Positions 33,000-44,643 of a stretch of 64,000 nt of DNA are shown piece by piece (positions within the stretch are counted from its first letter, which is position 1; each line of letters opens with the position of its first letter). The stretch spans positions 9,044,298 to 9,108,297 of the forward strand of contig NC_044920.1 of assembly GCF_003576645.1 (NCBI RefSeq), given 5' to 3'. Below the pieces are notes generated by a model. The model made no database searches and was not told the DNA's origin. It worked only from the letters and a program-made list of their open reading frames with translations. The DNA is from Ipomoea triloba (taxonomy: Eukaryota; Streptophyta; Magnoliopsida; Solanales; Convolvulaceae). A program made the translations under genes and the position numbers.

Positions 33000-34695
33000 G
33001 CTCATTAAGAAAAACGTTGATCCAACAAGGAAAAAGAATGAAAGGTTTAGGGTTCAAGATTCAAGGACAACGTAGGTTAAGATTAGAATCAAAGGTTACC
33101 AAGGTTACAACTTAGGAAATAAGGTTGTCACCTTGCACAAGATATTTTCAAGAAGCAAACAATACTAACGTTTGAAAGATAAAAGAGATTTTACAACCGA
33201 GGAAATATCTAGTTCTTTCATCAAGGAAAATGAAAAGAACTCGGATTTGAGAAAAGATAGGAACGAGATTGAAAACGCGGAAAGAGTTTTACAACGATAG
33301 GGTATCTAGCTTATTCAAGGAAAAGGAGGGAATCAGGTTCCAAGAAGAATTAGGAATGAGGTTTGAAAAGACATAAATGATTTTCAACGATAGGGTATGC
33401 AATTTTCCAAAGGAAAGAAAGAAATTCAATCTTGAAAGGAGGTAAGGATGAGACTTAAGATAAACTGAAGGGACGTCTCAACGAAAGGATATACAGTTTC
33501 CAAGGGAACGAGAGAAATTCGGTTTCAAGGGACGATAGCAATGAGGTCTAGAATCAATAGGAGGGATGTTTCAGCAAAAGGCATTTGGAGTCTCAAGAAA
33601 TAAAGAAGAATTTAGTTTCCCACAAGAGATGTGAATAATGATTAGAACATATAGAAGGGATTTCTCAACAAAAGGATAATTGGGATTTCAAGGATGAAAG
33701 AGGAATTCAGATTTAAGAAGAATAAGGAGTTTCTCAACTCTAAGCGGTTTCCACAGCTTGACGATTTGACCATGATACTCTGACCGATTGACGGATCTTG
33801 ACCTTGCTTCCTACGCAACGTGGGTCTACAGTTCGGATAAGCTCTACTTCGTAAGGTACGACACGCACAACCTTTGCCACCCCAGGAGAAGTCGAAGGCG
33901 ATGGATTGTTAAAGACTGATTGGTGCAGAACGAGGGATTCCTGAGGAAGCTTCATGAAAAGGTAGGTTCAACTAGGGAGGTATCGCCTGATCTTGAAAGG
34001 AGATTCGCCTATGATTACTGATGATCTTGAAAACCAGGTTTACTTTCTTGTACTTTGAAACATCGAGGTCCTAAAGCCGACGTAACGCGTGCATCTTCTT
34101 TAGCATTAAGAATTCTTGCTCTTTTGATCGTTCAGGGTCTTTCGAGGAGTCCTTCATTTACTCGATTGGCAACCTTCGTTGTAAGGTGGTTCGGTCAAAT
34201 CTTGGTGTTCTTCTTGCGATTCTTGCAGGTCAATAGCACGAACACATATCAACCCATTTTTCCACTCTTCATTGGTTCTTCTTGTTGGTCATCCGAAGTA
34301 GTGGAACGCAGCTCTCAACTTTAATCTTTGTGTTTAGCGCGATCAAGGGCGCCTTTGCTTACTTGCTCGGTAGATTAAGTCTTCTACGGAACTCCATTAG
34401 CACTACGGGCCAACTCCACTTAGGAAAATTCGGGGATTGAGCTAGCCTTTAGGTTCACTTCGGTTGGTCTTGATATGCGGTTGATTCGGTCGTTTACTAT
34501 CTTGCTTAGTTTATTCCTTTATTTATTTCTTGCCACCGAGGTTCCTTCCTTAGAGTGCTTGCACGAGACTCCTTATGGCCGACCTGAAAGCTCCTACTTG
34601 GCGTGCTTTAACTCTTCCTTGACGCGTCGGCATTTGCTCGTGCCGATCCCTCATAGCCGAGAGTCTTCGAGTCTTCAATCTTCGAGCTCCTATTG
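33000..34695. repeat. Probable assembly duplication of 31302-32997
   Basis: Starts after N 32998 at GCTCATTAAGAAAAACG and repeats the earlier block at an offset of 1,698 bases with few differences (CAACACGG against CAACAAGG near the start). ORFs in it are duplicates. Confidence 0.88.
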
Positions 34696-35112
34696 CTTTC
34701 TTCGTCTTCTTATCGCACTTCAGCTGCACGAACTTGTTCTTCAAGTCTTGAGGTGAACGAAGATCTTGCCGACGACGCTTCACACGTGAAGACGCCATTC
34801 CCAAAGAACGTAGATTGCTGTCGATGACTCCAAGCTGCGAGTGGATTAGTCTTCTTTGACGAGCCGCCCGATCTTCTGATTGCTTAGACGCATACGGTGC
34901 TATCCATCGTTCCGCATCAACTAACTACTTATTCCTAATCTAAGGCAGGCTCCTAGGCAAAACTAAAACGAAGCAACTTAACCAAAAGCGATTAAGACTT
35001 ACCGAGTAGATGAGCCGCAAGCTGCAGACAACAAGGTTAACAAAGCACAAATAACATAAACAAACAAGGCGTGTCCTCACCGCGCATCCTAGAATTCACA
35101 CATCCTAGGATN

Positions 35113-36277
35113 GCCTCAACGGAACACCACTCTCCGTTCAACCCAACCGCCTTGGCCTTGCGGAACTCCCCGGCGGGTTACATTGTGCCGCCGAGGACCT
35201 CCGTAAGGTCACCTCCAACCCCAGTTCCAGAACATCAACAGCAGACACGAAAGAGGTATTTCCAGAGAGCAAAATCAGACCCAATACACCAACATTTCAT
35301 CCAATTTAGAGGCCAAAGACATGGAAATCCAAACCATCAATGATCATACAACACTAATCAAAAGATCAAGATGAAATCCAACAAATAGATCCAACAAAAT
35401 AGGCTAATCACAAAGAATTTTCAGGATTTCCAACACCAAGAACATCATATAGAATAGGAGTGAATAAAAATAGTTTTGATGGACATAGTGGTTACCTCAA
35501 AGAGCTTTTTCCTAATCCAACAAGCCTCAAGCAAGCTCACAAAGCCCCACCTTCTTGATGATCATCTTTTACCCAAAGAACCCAAAAGAACATTTATAAG
35601 AATATGCAAAAGACTAACCAAACCACAAAATGCAAGGTAGATTCTAGGCTAGATGCACTTACCCACTCCTAGACAAGCATAAAAGAGCAATCTTGACTTG
35701 GAAACTTGTAGGGAAATGAAGATCAATTTTTGGATGCAAGAATGGTGAAAATGGCGTGAGAGTGTAGGGAGGGAGGAAGAGGAGTGAAAGCTTTTAGGGT
35801 ATTTTGATCATCAAATATATATACTAAGAATACATACAATATTTAGGGTGTAAGACTTTAATATGAGATGGGCTTAAGTACATATTATAATGGCTTACAA
35901 GAATTAAATATATGTCCAAGACTAGTAAGTTGGGCTAAATGAATTCACCCCTTACAATTAATTATAAGAATTAGAATAAGGAAGCCCATAAAATTGTCTT
36001 AGGAACAATATATATACATTATATAATATAAGATCAATAAATTGGGCTTGTAGGAATATTTAATTGCAAAGATTGTAAAGATCCAAATTGAATAAAATCC
36101 CTTACAAGAATAAATTCAATTAATTGGGCTCTTGATTAGAATAATCAAATTAGGCTCAAGAATATATATATATGTATATATATTAAACTGAAAGAATTAG
36201 CCCAATTGGAATTAATTAAATTACCCAAGGAATTAATTATCGGTAGTAAGGCTTGAACGAATTTTCGGGGTGTTACA
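35113..36277 (-). repeat. 5' LTR fragment of the same element
   Basis: Aligns with 29412-30581. Its gag-proximal part and the primer-binding site are missing at the N 35112 join. About 1% divergence from the 3' LTR and different flanking DNA make it a real second LTR rather than an overlap artefact. Confidence 0.85.
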
Positions 36278-36282
36278 AGGAC

Positions 36283-37060
36283 CCATCTGACGCCTTTTAA
36301 CTGAATCATCAATGCTCTAGGAGCTCTGAGCGTATCCTACGTAATAGACCATCGGAAGCAGGTATGAGCAGAGTTCCTCAGTAAGAGGCTTGAAGGCTAC
36401 AACCGACCCTCCTCTTTTTTATTTAGCTTCCCTGTAATAGAAGTAGGGCATTTGTATGATGAATGAACAATTCCCCTTTACTTCACTTTTCTACGTGTTT
36501 TACTTTTCTTGAAATTTTTGCTAAGTGTTACGATTGACAAGCCGAGATAATTTTCGCATGATCCGCTTTAACTTGAACCTTTACATAGCCTTTGATGCAT
36601 GAACATTCAACTTTTAGAATTTCACCAAGTCCCGACTTGAACTTCCAAAGGCTCTTACTCCTTTTCTTCATTTTTCTCTATGTCGGCTTCCCGCCATTTC
36701 TCCCTTTACTTCATTTTCTCCTTTTCTTCAACTATGTCAGTTTCCCAACTTTTTGCTCCTTTACTTCATTTTTTCTCTTTTTCTTCAACTATGTTGGTTT
36801 CTCGATCTTAGTTTAGTTACGCGCCATTCAAAGGCTGGTGGACCACCAAAATTTTGTCTTTTTAGAACCCGCGCCACTTTAGACTAGCGGACCACCCGAC
36901 TTTCGTCTTAAAGAACCCACGCCACATTAGGCTGGTGAACCACCCAACTTTCGTGTTTTTAGAACCTGCGACACTTTAGGCTGGCGGACCACCTGACTTT
37001 CGTCTTAAAGAACCCGCGCCACTTTAGGCTGACGAACCACCTTTAATTGACACTTAGGAA
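36283..37060 (+). other. 3' continuation of the interrupted ORF and its untranslated region
   Basis: The first six codons (CCA TCT GAC GCC TTT TAA) finish the ORF broken at 26094. What follows is non-coding, pyrimidine-rich, and contains two tandem repeats: a TTCTTCAACTATGT-type repeat of about 64 bp at 36660-36805 and the array at 36821-37044. Confidence 0.65.
36821..37044. repeat. 48-50-bp tandem repeat, about 4.6 units
   Basis: Units begin GCGCCA, GCGCCA, ACGCCA, GCGACA and GCGCCA at 36821, 36871, 36919, 36968 and 37016. They share TTTAGGCTGGCGGACCACC and CTTTCGTCTTAAAGAACC. Non-coding. Confidence 0.88.
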
Positions 37061-37231
37061 TAACACAAAACGTATATTTTTATTTCTAAAAATAATCGAA
37101 TAATTATAGGCTTTTCGGCCTGTTACATTAAGCTTTTCAGCTGCTAAGTATAATAGACCTTTCGACCACTAACTAGAGGAGTTGGGGTCTTGCTCTTCAG
37201 GTTGTGGTGGAGGTACAGACGGTCCGGGCTC

Positions 37232-38335
37232 TCATTGTGGTGGAGAATACATTGAAGAATCCAACGGCGAGTACATTTCCGAAAGAGACGGGGAATTGAA
37301 TGACATCGGAGAAGGAGTGAATCCTGGGGACGTCATTGGCGTGTTAGCGTGATCATCCGCCATCTCCTCATCTACCCTCGTTCGCACTAGTTGTCTCAAG
37401 TGAAGTTTTGCGACGTCCTTGGGAGATAAAGGAACTATATGCGCTCTTGGAAGCCGATGTTCGAACCAATTCATTTTCATTTGATTGCCCAGGGAGACGC
37501 ATAGCCTTGTCACCAAGGGGCCTATGAAGATTGCCCTGGCTGACTCTTGCTGTTGTGCAACAAGCAAGTTCCTACAAATCGCGCTCATGATCACCGAGTT
37601 CCCGGTGTCCATACTCCAAAGCATGAACAGCTCCGCCTTTGAGACTCGGTCATATGTCTCAGGCCTTCCTTCCCATGAATGAGCGATTACCTTCCATAAA
37701 ACCTTTAAATCCTCCCTTACAATCTAAGAGACTCTCACTCTTGATCCTTCCAATTCGACTCCTTGTCTTGCAATCTTCGACCAATATGTTCTCGGTATAT
37801 CTCTGTCTCCAAAGTCATGCCTTAGTCTCCGGTACCAGTGCTTTGACTGATCTTCCTCATCATAAAATCCAAGGAGAACACCCAAACGGTTGGCCGATAT
37901 GTTATAGTCCTGGTTGAAGAGTCTAAACTTAATGGTAGGGCTGTAGAGATCTCCAGCTATTCTGTCAACATTCAAGCTAGCAACAAACTCATGCACTAGA
38001 GGGATAAAAGTATCCTGTCTCCTGCTTAACAAATTGTTCCAGTATGGCTCTGCAATCAACCTCTCCAGCCCATATTTGCACTCATAATCCTCCAATACTC
38101 TCAAGTCTACATATCTCCATTGCACAATAGGGTAGTTTAACAACTGCCTGTACCGACCTAGCATTGTAGCAGTCATTAGTAGAATTTGATTTCCGGTGGA
38201 TACTTCAAAGTAACGAGTGTTAGTGTCCCTAGCACTGTTTTCATCTGCCGGGGCTTTCCCTCTTTGGAGTCTTTGAGCAATCTGTTGTGCAAGGTCATAT
38301 GGCGAAGACATCTTTCCTATAACGTGGGTAATCAA
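37232..38335 (-). pseudogene. ATHILA ORF-1-like retroelement protein with one in-frame stop
   Basis: The minus-strand frame runs from an ATG at 38335 (or MSSPYDL at about 38311) to 37232, with a single TAG at about 37724. Before the stop it reads RYVDLRVLEDYECKYGLERL, VHEFVASLNV, TIKFRLFNQDYNIS and LGVLLGF. After it come LFMLWSMDTGNSVIMSAICR and FIGPLVTRLCVSLG. The order (a strand-rich 'FRL...LG.LLGF' core followed by 'LF.LW...G..V....L') resembles proteins of ATHILA-group gypsy elements; family assignment is inference. The C-terminus is Ser/Pro/Met-rich. Residues flow across the stop, which is present in the second copy too, so either the element was already dead or the stop is read through. 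Confidence 0.65.
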
Positions 38336-39506
38336 AACAACACAAGGAAAAACACTTGCTAATCTTAAATATTAATTATGAACAATATTGCACATATCTA
38401 AAGAAAAGATCATAAGAATTCATTACACGCAACCATCATTTTGATATTTATCAACAATTCTATCCTATACATGCAAGAACTAGCTCATACCATTCCATAC
38501 TCATTTCATAGTCAAAAGGTCAACATTTGGTCAACTTCATCTTCTACCTCTAGACTAGCTCAAGGTTGAAAAATGGAAGCATCATGAAAGTTAAAATTGG
38601 ACCAACTAACTAGTAGAATATAGCAATGTAGTGCCTATAGAGTAGGAAAGTTTCAAACTTTACCCACCATGCTCACTATATCAACAAAGATCTCATCATG
38701 ACAAGAGAATACCCAAATCAAGCAATTTCAAGATCTAGATACAAAGAGATGTTAAAACATGAAATTTCTAGCCTATAGAAGCAATGTAGGCTCAATACAA
38801 GTCTATCAAGTCATCTCATAACAATATATCTCAAGAAAAATATCATACAAGAAAAACCCATGGAGAGATTCTTCAAAAATAGAACAAGTTCTTCATTAAA
38901 CAAGTAAATAGCAAAGAAGAGTATGTTCATACCTTAGAAATGACTTAGAATCTTTGAGAAAAGTTGAGAGACTTGGAAGGAAATGCTTAGAAAGTGTATA
39001 TTTTTAGCTTGGGAGAGTTCTTGCTCGTGGTGGGGAAGAAATGAAGCAAGGAAAGGGTTTTAAACCACTTCGCGCGAAAATTCGCGAAAAGTCTGGTGCC
39101 CGTCCATGCACGCTACCACGCGTGGTGGTAGGCGTGGGAGCTCTCTGGTTTATTCCCACGCTTGCTCACACGCATGTGAGCGACGTGGTGGCTCTCTGAA
39201 AGTTTTTCACGCCTAGCCACACGCGTGGTGGTGGCGTGGAGATGTGCTGTGCAAATCTTTACCTTGGTATCCCTTTCTTCCTTTGCTAGTGATGATGTTT
39301 GTCAATTGATTGCGGGTAACTTATAACTCTCGGGTGTTTAATCTGCACTTGTTAGCTCAACCGAGATTATAGAAACATTATTGAAATAAAACTAAGTAAA
39401 ACATACTACATAAAACAAGAAAATTTTAAAGAAAAAGTAAGATAACATTGGGACTGCCTCCCAAGTGCGCCATGGTTTTACGTCTCCTGGCCAGACAGGG
39501 TGTGGC
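38336..39506 (-). other. Non-coding spacer with GC-rich hairpins
   Basis: AT-rich spacer between two retroelement ORFs. At 39109-39137, 39155-39188 and 39208-39239 lie three related hairpins built on CCACGC...GCGTGG (cores ACCACGCGTGGT, TCACACGCATGTGA, CCACACGCGTGG). Near 39455 the words GGGACTGCCTCCCAAGTGCGC resemble a sequence common in ATHILA-type untranslated regions. Copies occur at 43061-44231 and 44644-45151. Confidence 0.6.
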
Positions 39507-40955
39507 CTATCCTTCAAGGCACACAGACTTTGGGACCCGACCAAGCGTCACGTGAACCTTAGCTTCAAGGAATGTCCCAAGGTGGGAAACATCCTTGAAT
39601 ACCCACAAGAATAAAGGAAGAACAACATGCAAGGTTGGATGAATGTTAACATTAAACACCCTCCTTAACTCTTCTAGGATGGTGTCTACTTCCTTTCCTT
39701 TTTCCTCTCTTTTCCCCCTAAAGATTTTCTCGTTTGTTTCAAACCATATCTCCTCACTCCCTTCCTCAATCTCGAGTGTGGTCAACTCTCTCCACTCAAC
39801 TCTTTTCATAAGATTAAACGTGAAAGACCGATCATTTCCCACCATCTCTTCCTCACACTCCTTTTTTTCATCACTCCACTCTATTGGGTTAGAAAAATCA
39901 CTCACACTCTCACACGAATAGAATGAAGCATCATCCCTTTCACTCACCAACTCACTCTCACCCAAGACAAAGAATTCATCTTCTAAAAAATTAAAGCAAT
40001 CATACTCATATTTAAACAAAAGAGAATCCTTACAATCATTAATCAATATATCAAAATTTTTCATGGAATCATCCTCCCGAAATTTAAAGCAATCATAATC
40101 ACATATAATGGAAATATTAATGCAAAGGGAGTCATTCACACAAGCGTTAGGGGTGTTTGCAATAATAGCACAAGGATTGTCAAGAAAATTAGCACAAGAA
40201 AGATTAGAAATTTTACCATATTTTGGGTCTTCATCTTCCCACACTAGCTCAATGTCATCATCCTCACTTTCCATCTCTAGCTCCTTTTGATTTTCCAATT
40301 CGAAAATTGGAACTTCTTCAAGCACCGGGGCATAACAATCCATTTTCTCTTCAACATTCTCCTCTTCCCTAGCATTTTGCGCGTTTTCGACCTCTTGTAT
40401 AATCCTTGGATGGGATTCCAAAGTGGGGACGTCATTTATGATAGTGGAGTTAGCTCGGGACTCAGTCATTTTCATGAGCTCCTCCATCATAGATAACATC
40501 TTCGTTTCAACTTCTTCTAATGGAAGTCCTTCCTCCCGGAGGGTAGCGAGATAGTCTTTCAATTCGCTCTTGATTTCGGCTTTTAGTTTAGCCGTATCCT
40601 CCTTGGCCATCCTTGTGAATGCATCAATTTTTGCTTTTAGGACTTCAATTTCATCGGTGGTCGGTGGGATATAATCGCAAGGATTTGTATGGGTATTATA
40701 TGGGAAAGAGGGTAGTGCTTCAAAGGAATGGGTAGTGTTGTTTTCTTGGTGAATTTGTGATGGATGTGGGTAGTAGGTGTTTAGGTGGGAATTGGGGAAT
40801 GGATTTGACTCGTGAGTATAGCTTGGGTCGAGTTGTTTCATCATTTGTACAAGCTTACTCTCTATATTTTGGGATATTTCTTTGGAGCTTAATGAGTCAA
40901 TTTCTTGAATAGACTTGAGGGGATGGGGTACAAGTCTAGAGGGGGGGGGGGACAT
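39507..40955 (-). CDS. Acidic retroelement ORF, about 480 aa, 5'-truncated, function unclear
   Basis: An open frame runs from 40955 to the stop at 39507. Its first residues (MSPPPSRLVPHP) come from SIRE LTR sequence; element-derived protein starts near 40917 (KSIQEIDSLSSKEIS). It has an N-terminal helical part, an Asn/His/Pro-rich linker, a coiled-coil-like stretch (EIEVLKAKIDAF to MMEELMKMT), then a very acidic half with repeated DYDCF, a single ESVSDFSNPIEW unit, and a hydrophobic C-terminus (LHVVLPLFLWVF). No zinc knuckle, protease or RT is present. Probably the gag-side or accessory ORF of the same ATHILA-like remnant as 37232-38335. Confidence 0.55.
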   Translation of the reverse strand: MSPPPSRLVPHPLKSIQEIDSLSSKEISQNIESKLVQMMKQLDPSYTHESNPFPNSHLNTYYPHPSQIHQENNTTHSFEALPSFPYNTHTNPCDYIPPTTDEIEVLKAKIDAFTRMAKEDTAKLKAEIKSELKDYLATLREEGLPLEEVETKMLSMMEELMKMTESRANSTIINDVPTLESHPRIIQEVENAQNAREEENVEEKMDCYAPVLEEVPIFELENQKELEMESEDDDIELVWEDEDPKYGKISNLSCANFLDNPCAIIANTPNACVNDSLCINISIICDYDCFKFREDDSMKNFDILINDCKDSLLFKYEYDCFNFLEDEFFVLGESELVSERDDASFYSCESVSDFSNPIEWSDEKKECEEEMVGNDRSFTFNLMKRVEWRELTTLEIEEGSEEIWFETNEKIFRGKREEKGKEVDTILEELRRVFNVNIHPTLHVVLPLFLWVFKDVSHLGTFLEAKVHVTLGRVPKSVCLEG

Positions 40956-42372
40956 AAGCAGAGTTCGAGAGATACGAGCATCCAGTTCGAGACATAAGCA
41001 GAGTTCGAGAGATAGACCTCTCGATACATGGGGATCAAGACATCAAACAATCGAGACATCAACCTTGGTCTCGATAAACTGACATTTCTCCAAAAGGCTG
41101 AATGACGGTCAGGAAGCATGAATAAAGTTTGGAGAAGAAGAATATCATGGAGATAAAATATTAAGGAGGGCCAGAAGTGGATGCCACATCAGAATTCCAC
41201 AACAAACGGATAGAAGGTGCACTAATCCAAAGTCGGTCTTATTCCCTAAAACGAGGATCAATGGGAATTTAAAAAGAGTAACTTTTACCAAAAGTAGCAA
41301 GTGGAGCATGGACTCAAGAAAGTGGATTATGGAATATCCACTACCAAACAAAAGGTTCAAGTTACAAGACCACCACTCCATGAAAAATGCTGAAAAGATG
41401 CAAGTCCCATACACAGCATGGGAGACAAATTTCAAACGGAATAATTTTCCCTCCAACGGAATTATTCCTTAACTCTCATATAAAAAGGACGTGAAGACAC
41501 AAAAAAAAAAAGAAGTTCATTCGAAAATCTTAAGAGGTGTCTGATTCAAACGTTCAAGTGCAAGTGCTCAACTTGGAATATCATCCTGATATTCAAAACA
41601 GCGAGAAAAACACATCTTAGTGTTTGAGAGAGTTACAAAGCTTAAACTGCTATACATCTAGAAGGTGACCGAAGCTGCTCTACATCGAAGTTGATTCAAC
41701 GATAGCTTTTGGTCAGATTGGAGCTTGTTACACTCAACTGTGACAACCAAAGGTCCTTGCTTTGGATTAAGCAAGAAGAGGCGGAGTAACCTGGCAGCTG
41801 TCTAGTGAAGATCCTGAGGCTTGAGGCGGCTTGGTGATCAAAGCTCAAGTGCTCGAGAGGTGGAGTAACTGGAAGCGGGGAGAAAAACCTGAGGAGAGGC
41901 GGAGTAACCTGGGAGCTGTCTTGTGAAGATCCTGAGGCTTGAGGCGGGCTTGGTGATCAAAGCTCAAGTGCTCGATAGGTGGAGTAACAAGAAGCGGGGC
42001 GAAAAACCTGAGGCTTGAGGCGGGCTTCGTGATCAAAGCTCAAGCGCTCGATATTGTACTAAAAAGGGAAGTTTTAGTGCAATCCTTCCAGGGAGTTTCT
42101 GGAAGAAGAGTGGACGTAGGCGGGTTGGCCGAACCACTTAAAAATCTCTCTCGCATTTACTTTCTGCTTTATCTCTCGCTAACTCTCGAACTGCACTGCA
42201 TATAACCGCACCTCTCGAACTAACTCAAACTCGTGCTAACTAAAAGGGGATAACTTTCCGCTGCGCATAAAACTTTGTCTTCATCTTGTGAGGTATCGGA
42301 ACCTAAACATCCTAAGTCAATACACACGAGAAGTCGAAAAAGATTTGCAAAATCTTATACAAGTCTATTCAC
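40918..42372 (-). mobile_element. SIRE LTR start joined to an inverted copy of the same LTR
   Basis: 40918-40951 reads GGGATGGGGTACAAGTCTAG and an 11-G run, matching the SIRE LTR start at 48436. Directly after, 40952-42372 is the reverse complement of the LTR piece 46765 to about 48235 and ends GTCTATTCAC, the inverse of the bases following the G-run. The homopolymer is thus the turning point. Gap 42373-42397 sits where the opposite C-run should be. Either a real fold-back or an assembly inversion. Confidence 0.7.
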
Positions 42373-42397
42373 NNNNNNNNNNNNNNNNNNNNNNNNN
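42373..42397. other. Assembly gap, 25 N
   Basis: Lies where an inverted LTR should continue into a C homopolymer. Sequence to the right restarts at a copy of 37673. Confidence 0.98.
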
Positions 42398-44642
42398 CCA
42401 TGAATGAGCGATTACCTTCCATAAAACCTTTAAATCCTCCCTTACAATCTAAGAGACTCTCACTCTTGATCCTTCCAATTCGACTCCTTGTCTTGCAATC
42501 TTCGACCAATATGTTCTCGGTATATCTCTGTCTCCAAAGTCATGCCTTAGTCTCCGGTACCAGTGCTTTGACTGATCTTCCTCATCATAAAATCCAAGGA
42601 GAACACCCAAACGGTTGGCCGATATGTTATAGTCCTGGTTGAAGAGTCTAAACTTAATGGTAGGGCTGTAGAGATCTCCAGCTATTCTGTCAACATTCAA
42701 GCTAGCAACAAACTCATGCACTAGAGGGATAAAAGTATCCTGTCTCCTGCTTAACAAATTGTTCCAGTATGGCTCTGCAATCAACCTCTCCAGCCCATAT
42801 TTGCACTCATAATCCTCCAATACTCTCAAGTCTACATATCTCCATTGCACAATAGGGTAGTTTAACAACTGCCTGTACCGACCTAGCATTGTAGCAGTCA
42901 TTAGTAGAATTTGATTTCCGGTGGATACTTCAAAGTAACGAGTGTTAGTGTCCCTAGCACTGTTTTCATCTGCCGGGGCTTTCCCTCTTTGGAGTCTTTG
43001 AGCAATCTGTTGTGCAAGGTCATATGGCGAAGACATCTTTCCTATAACGTGGGTAATCAAAACAACACAAGGAAAAACACTTGCTAATCTTAAATATTAA
43101 TTATGAACAATATTGCACATATCTAAAGAAAAGATCATAAGAATTCATTACACGCAACCATCATTTTGATATTTATCAACAATTCTATCCTATACATGCA
43201 AGAACTAGCTCATACCATTCCATACTCATTTCATAGTCAAAAGGTCAACATTTGGTCAACTTCATCTTCTACCTCTAGACTAGCTCAAGGTTGAAAAATG
43301 GAAGCATCATGAAAGTTAAAATTGGACCAACTAACTAGTAGAATATAGCAATGTAGTGCCTATAGAGTAGGAAAGTTTCAAACTTTACCCACCATGCTCA
43401 CTATATCAACAAAGATCTCATCATGACAAGAGAATACCCAAATCAAGCAATTTCAAGATCTAGATACAAAGAGATGTTAAAACATGAAATTTCTAGCCTA
43501 TAGAAGCAATGTAGGCTCAATACAAGTCTATCAAGTCATCTCATAACAATATATCTCAAGAAAAATATCATACAAGAAAAACCCATGGAGAGATTCTTCA
43601 AAAATAGAACAAGTTCTTCATTAAACAAGTAAATAGCAAAGAAGAGTATGTTCATACCTTAGAAATGACTTAGAATCTTTGAGAAAAGTTGAGAGACTTG
43701 GAAGGAAATGCTTAGAAAGTGTATATTTTTAGCTTGGGAGAGTTCTTGCTCGTGGTGGGGAAGAAATGAAGCAAGGAAAGGGTTTTAAACCACTTCGCGC
43801 GAAAATTCGCGAAAAGTCTGGTGCCCGTCCATGCACGCTACCACGCGTGGTGGTAGGCGTGGGAGCTCTCTGGTTTATTCCCACGCTTGCTCACACGCAT
43901 GTGAGCGACGTGGTGGCTCTCTGAAAGTTTTTCACGCCTAGCCACACGCGTGGTGGTGGCGTGGAGATGTGCTGTGCAAATCTTTACCTTGGTATCCCTT
44001 TCTTCCTTTGCTAGTGATGATGTTTGTCAATTGATTGCGGGTAACTTATAACTCTCGGGTGTTTAATCTGCACTTGTTAGCTCAACCGAGATTATAGAAA
44101 CATTATTGAAATAAAACTAAGTAAAACATACTACATAAAACAAGAAAATTTTAAAGAAAAAGTAAGATAACATTGGGACTGCCTCCCAAGTGCGCCATGG
44201 TTTTACGTCTCCTGGCCAGACAGGGTGTGGCCTATCCTTCAAGGCACACAGACTTTGGGACCCGACCAAGCGTCACGTGAACCTTAGCTTCAAGGAATGT
44301 CCCAAGGTGGGAAACATCCTTGAATACCCACAAGAATAAAGGAAGAACAACATGCAAGGTTGGATGAATGTTAACATTAAACACCCTCCTTAACTCTTCT
44401 AGGATGGTGTCTACTTCCTTTCCTTTTTCCTCTCTTTTCCCCCTAAAGATTTTCTCGTTTGTTTCAAACCATATCTCCTCACTCCCTTCCTCAATCTCGA
44501 GTGTGGTCAACTCTCTCCACTCAACTCTTTTCATAAGATTAAACGTGAAAGACCGATCATTTCCCACCATCTCTTCCTCACACTCCTTTTTTTCATCACT
44601 CCACTCTATTGGGTTAGAAAAATCACTCACACTCTCACACGA
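42398..44642 (-). repeat. Second scaffold copy of 37673-39917
   Basis: Repeats the ATHILA-like ORF (42449-43060, still ending at the TAG), the hairpin spacer and the C-terminal part of the acidic ORF (44232-44630) at a constant offset of 4,725 bases. It ends at N 44643. Probably an unmerged allele or overlapping contig; not counted as independent genes. Confidence 0.85.
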
Positions 44643-44643
44643 N

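Larger units (their letters stand above)
26095..36277 (-). mobile_element. LTR retrotransposon without recognisable gag-pol, with AGGAC target duplication
   Basis: The outer ends are TGTGACACCCC (26095) and GGGGTGTTACA (36277), flanked by AGGAC at 26090-26094 and 36278-36282. The 3' LTR is 26095-30581, with a purine-tract complement beside it at 30582-30600. Part of the 5' LTR is 35113-36277. The two LTR copies differ by 11 substitutions and two small length changes over about 1,165 bp, counted by eye. Internal DNA (30582-35111) has no gag, protease, RT or integrase motif in either strand. After removing N-join duplicates (26963-28947 and 33000-34695) the element is about 6.5 kb. It looks like a non-autonomous or heavily reduced gypsy-type element. 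Confidence 0.85.

Noticed and set aside
34550..34804. Basic 84-aa minus-strand ORF as gag nucleocapsid
   Set aside because: Lys/Arg-rich but without cysteine knuckles or gag core; too short to call.
39643..40496. Plus-strand Ser/Phe-rich ORFs opposite the acidic ORF
   Set aside because: Antisense shadows of an acidic Glu/Asp-rich coding strand.
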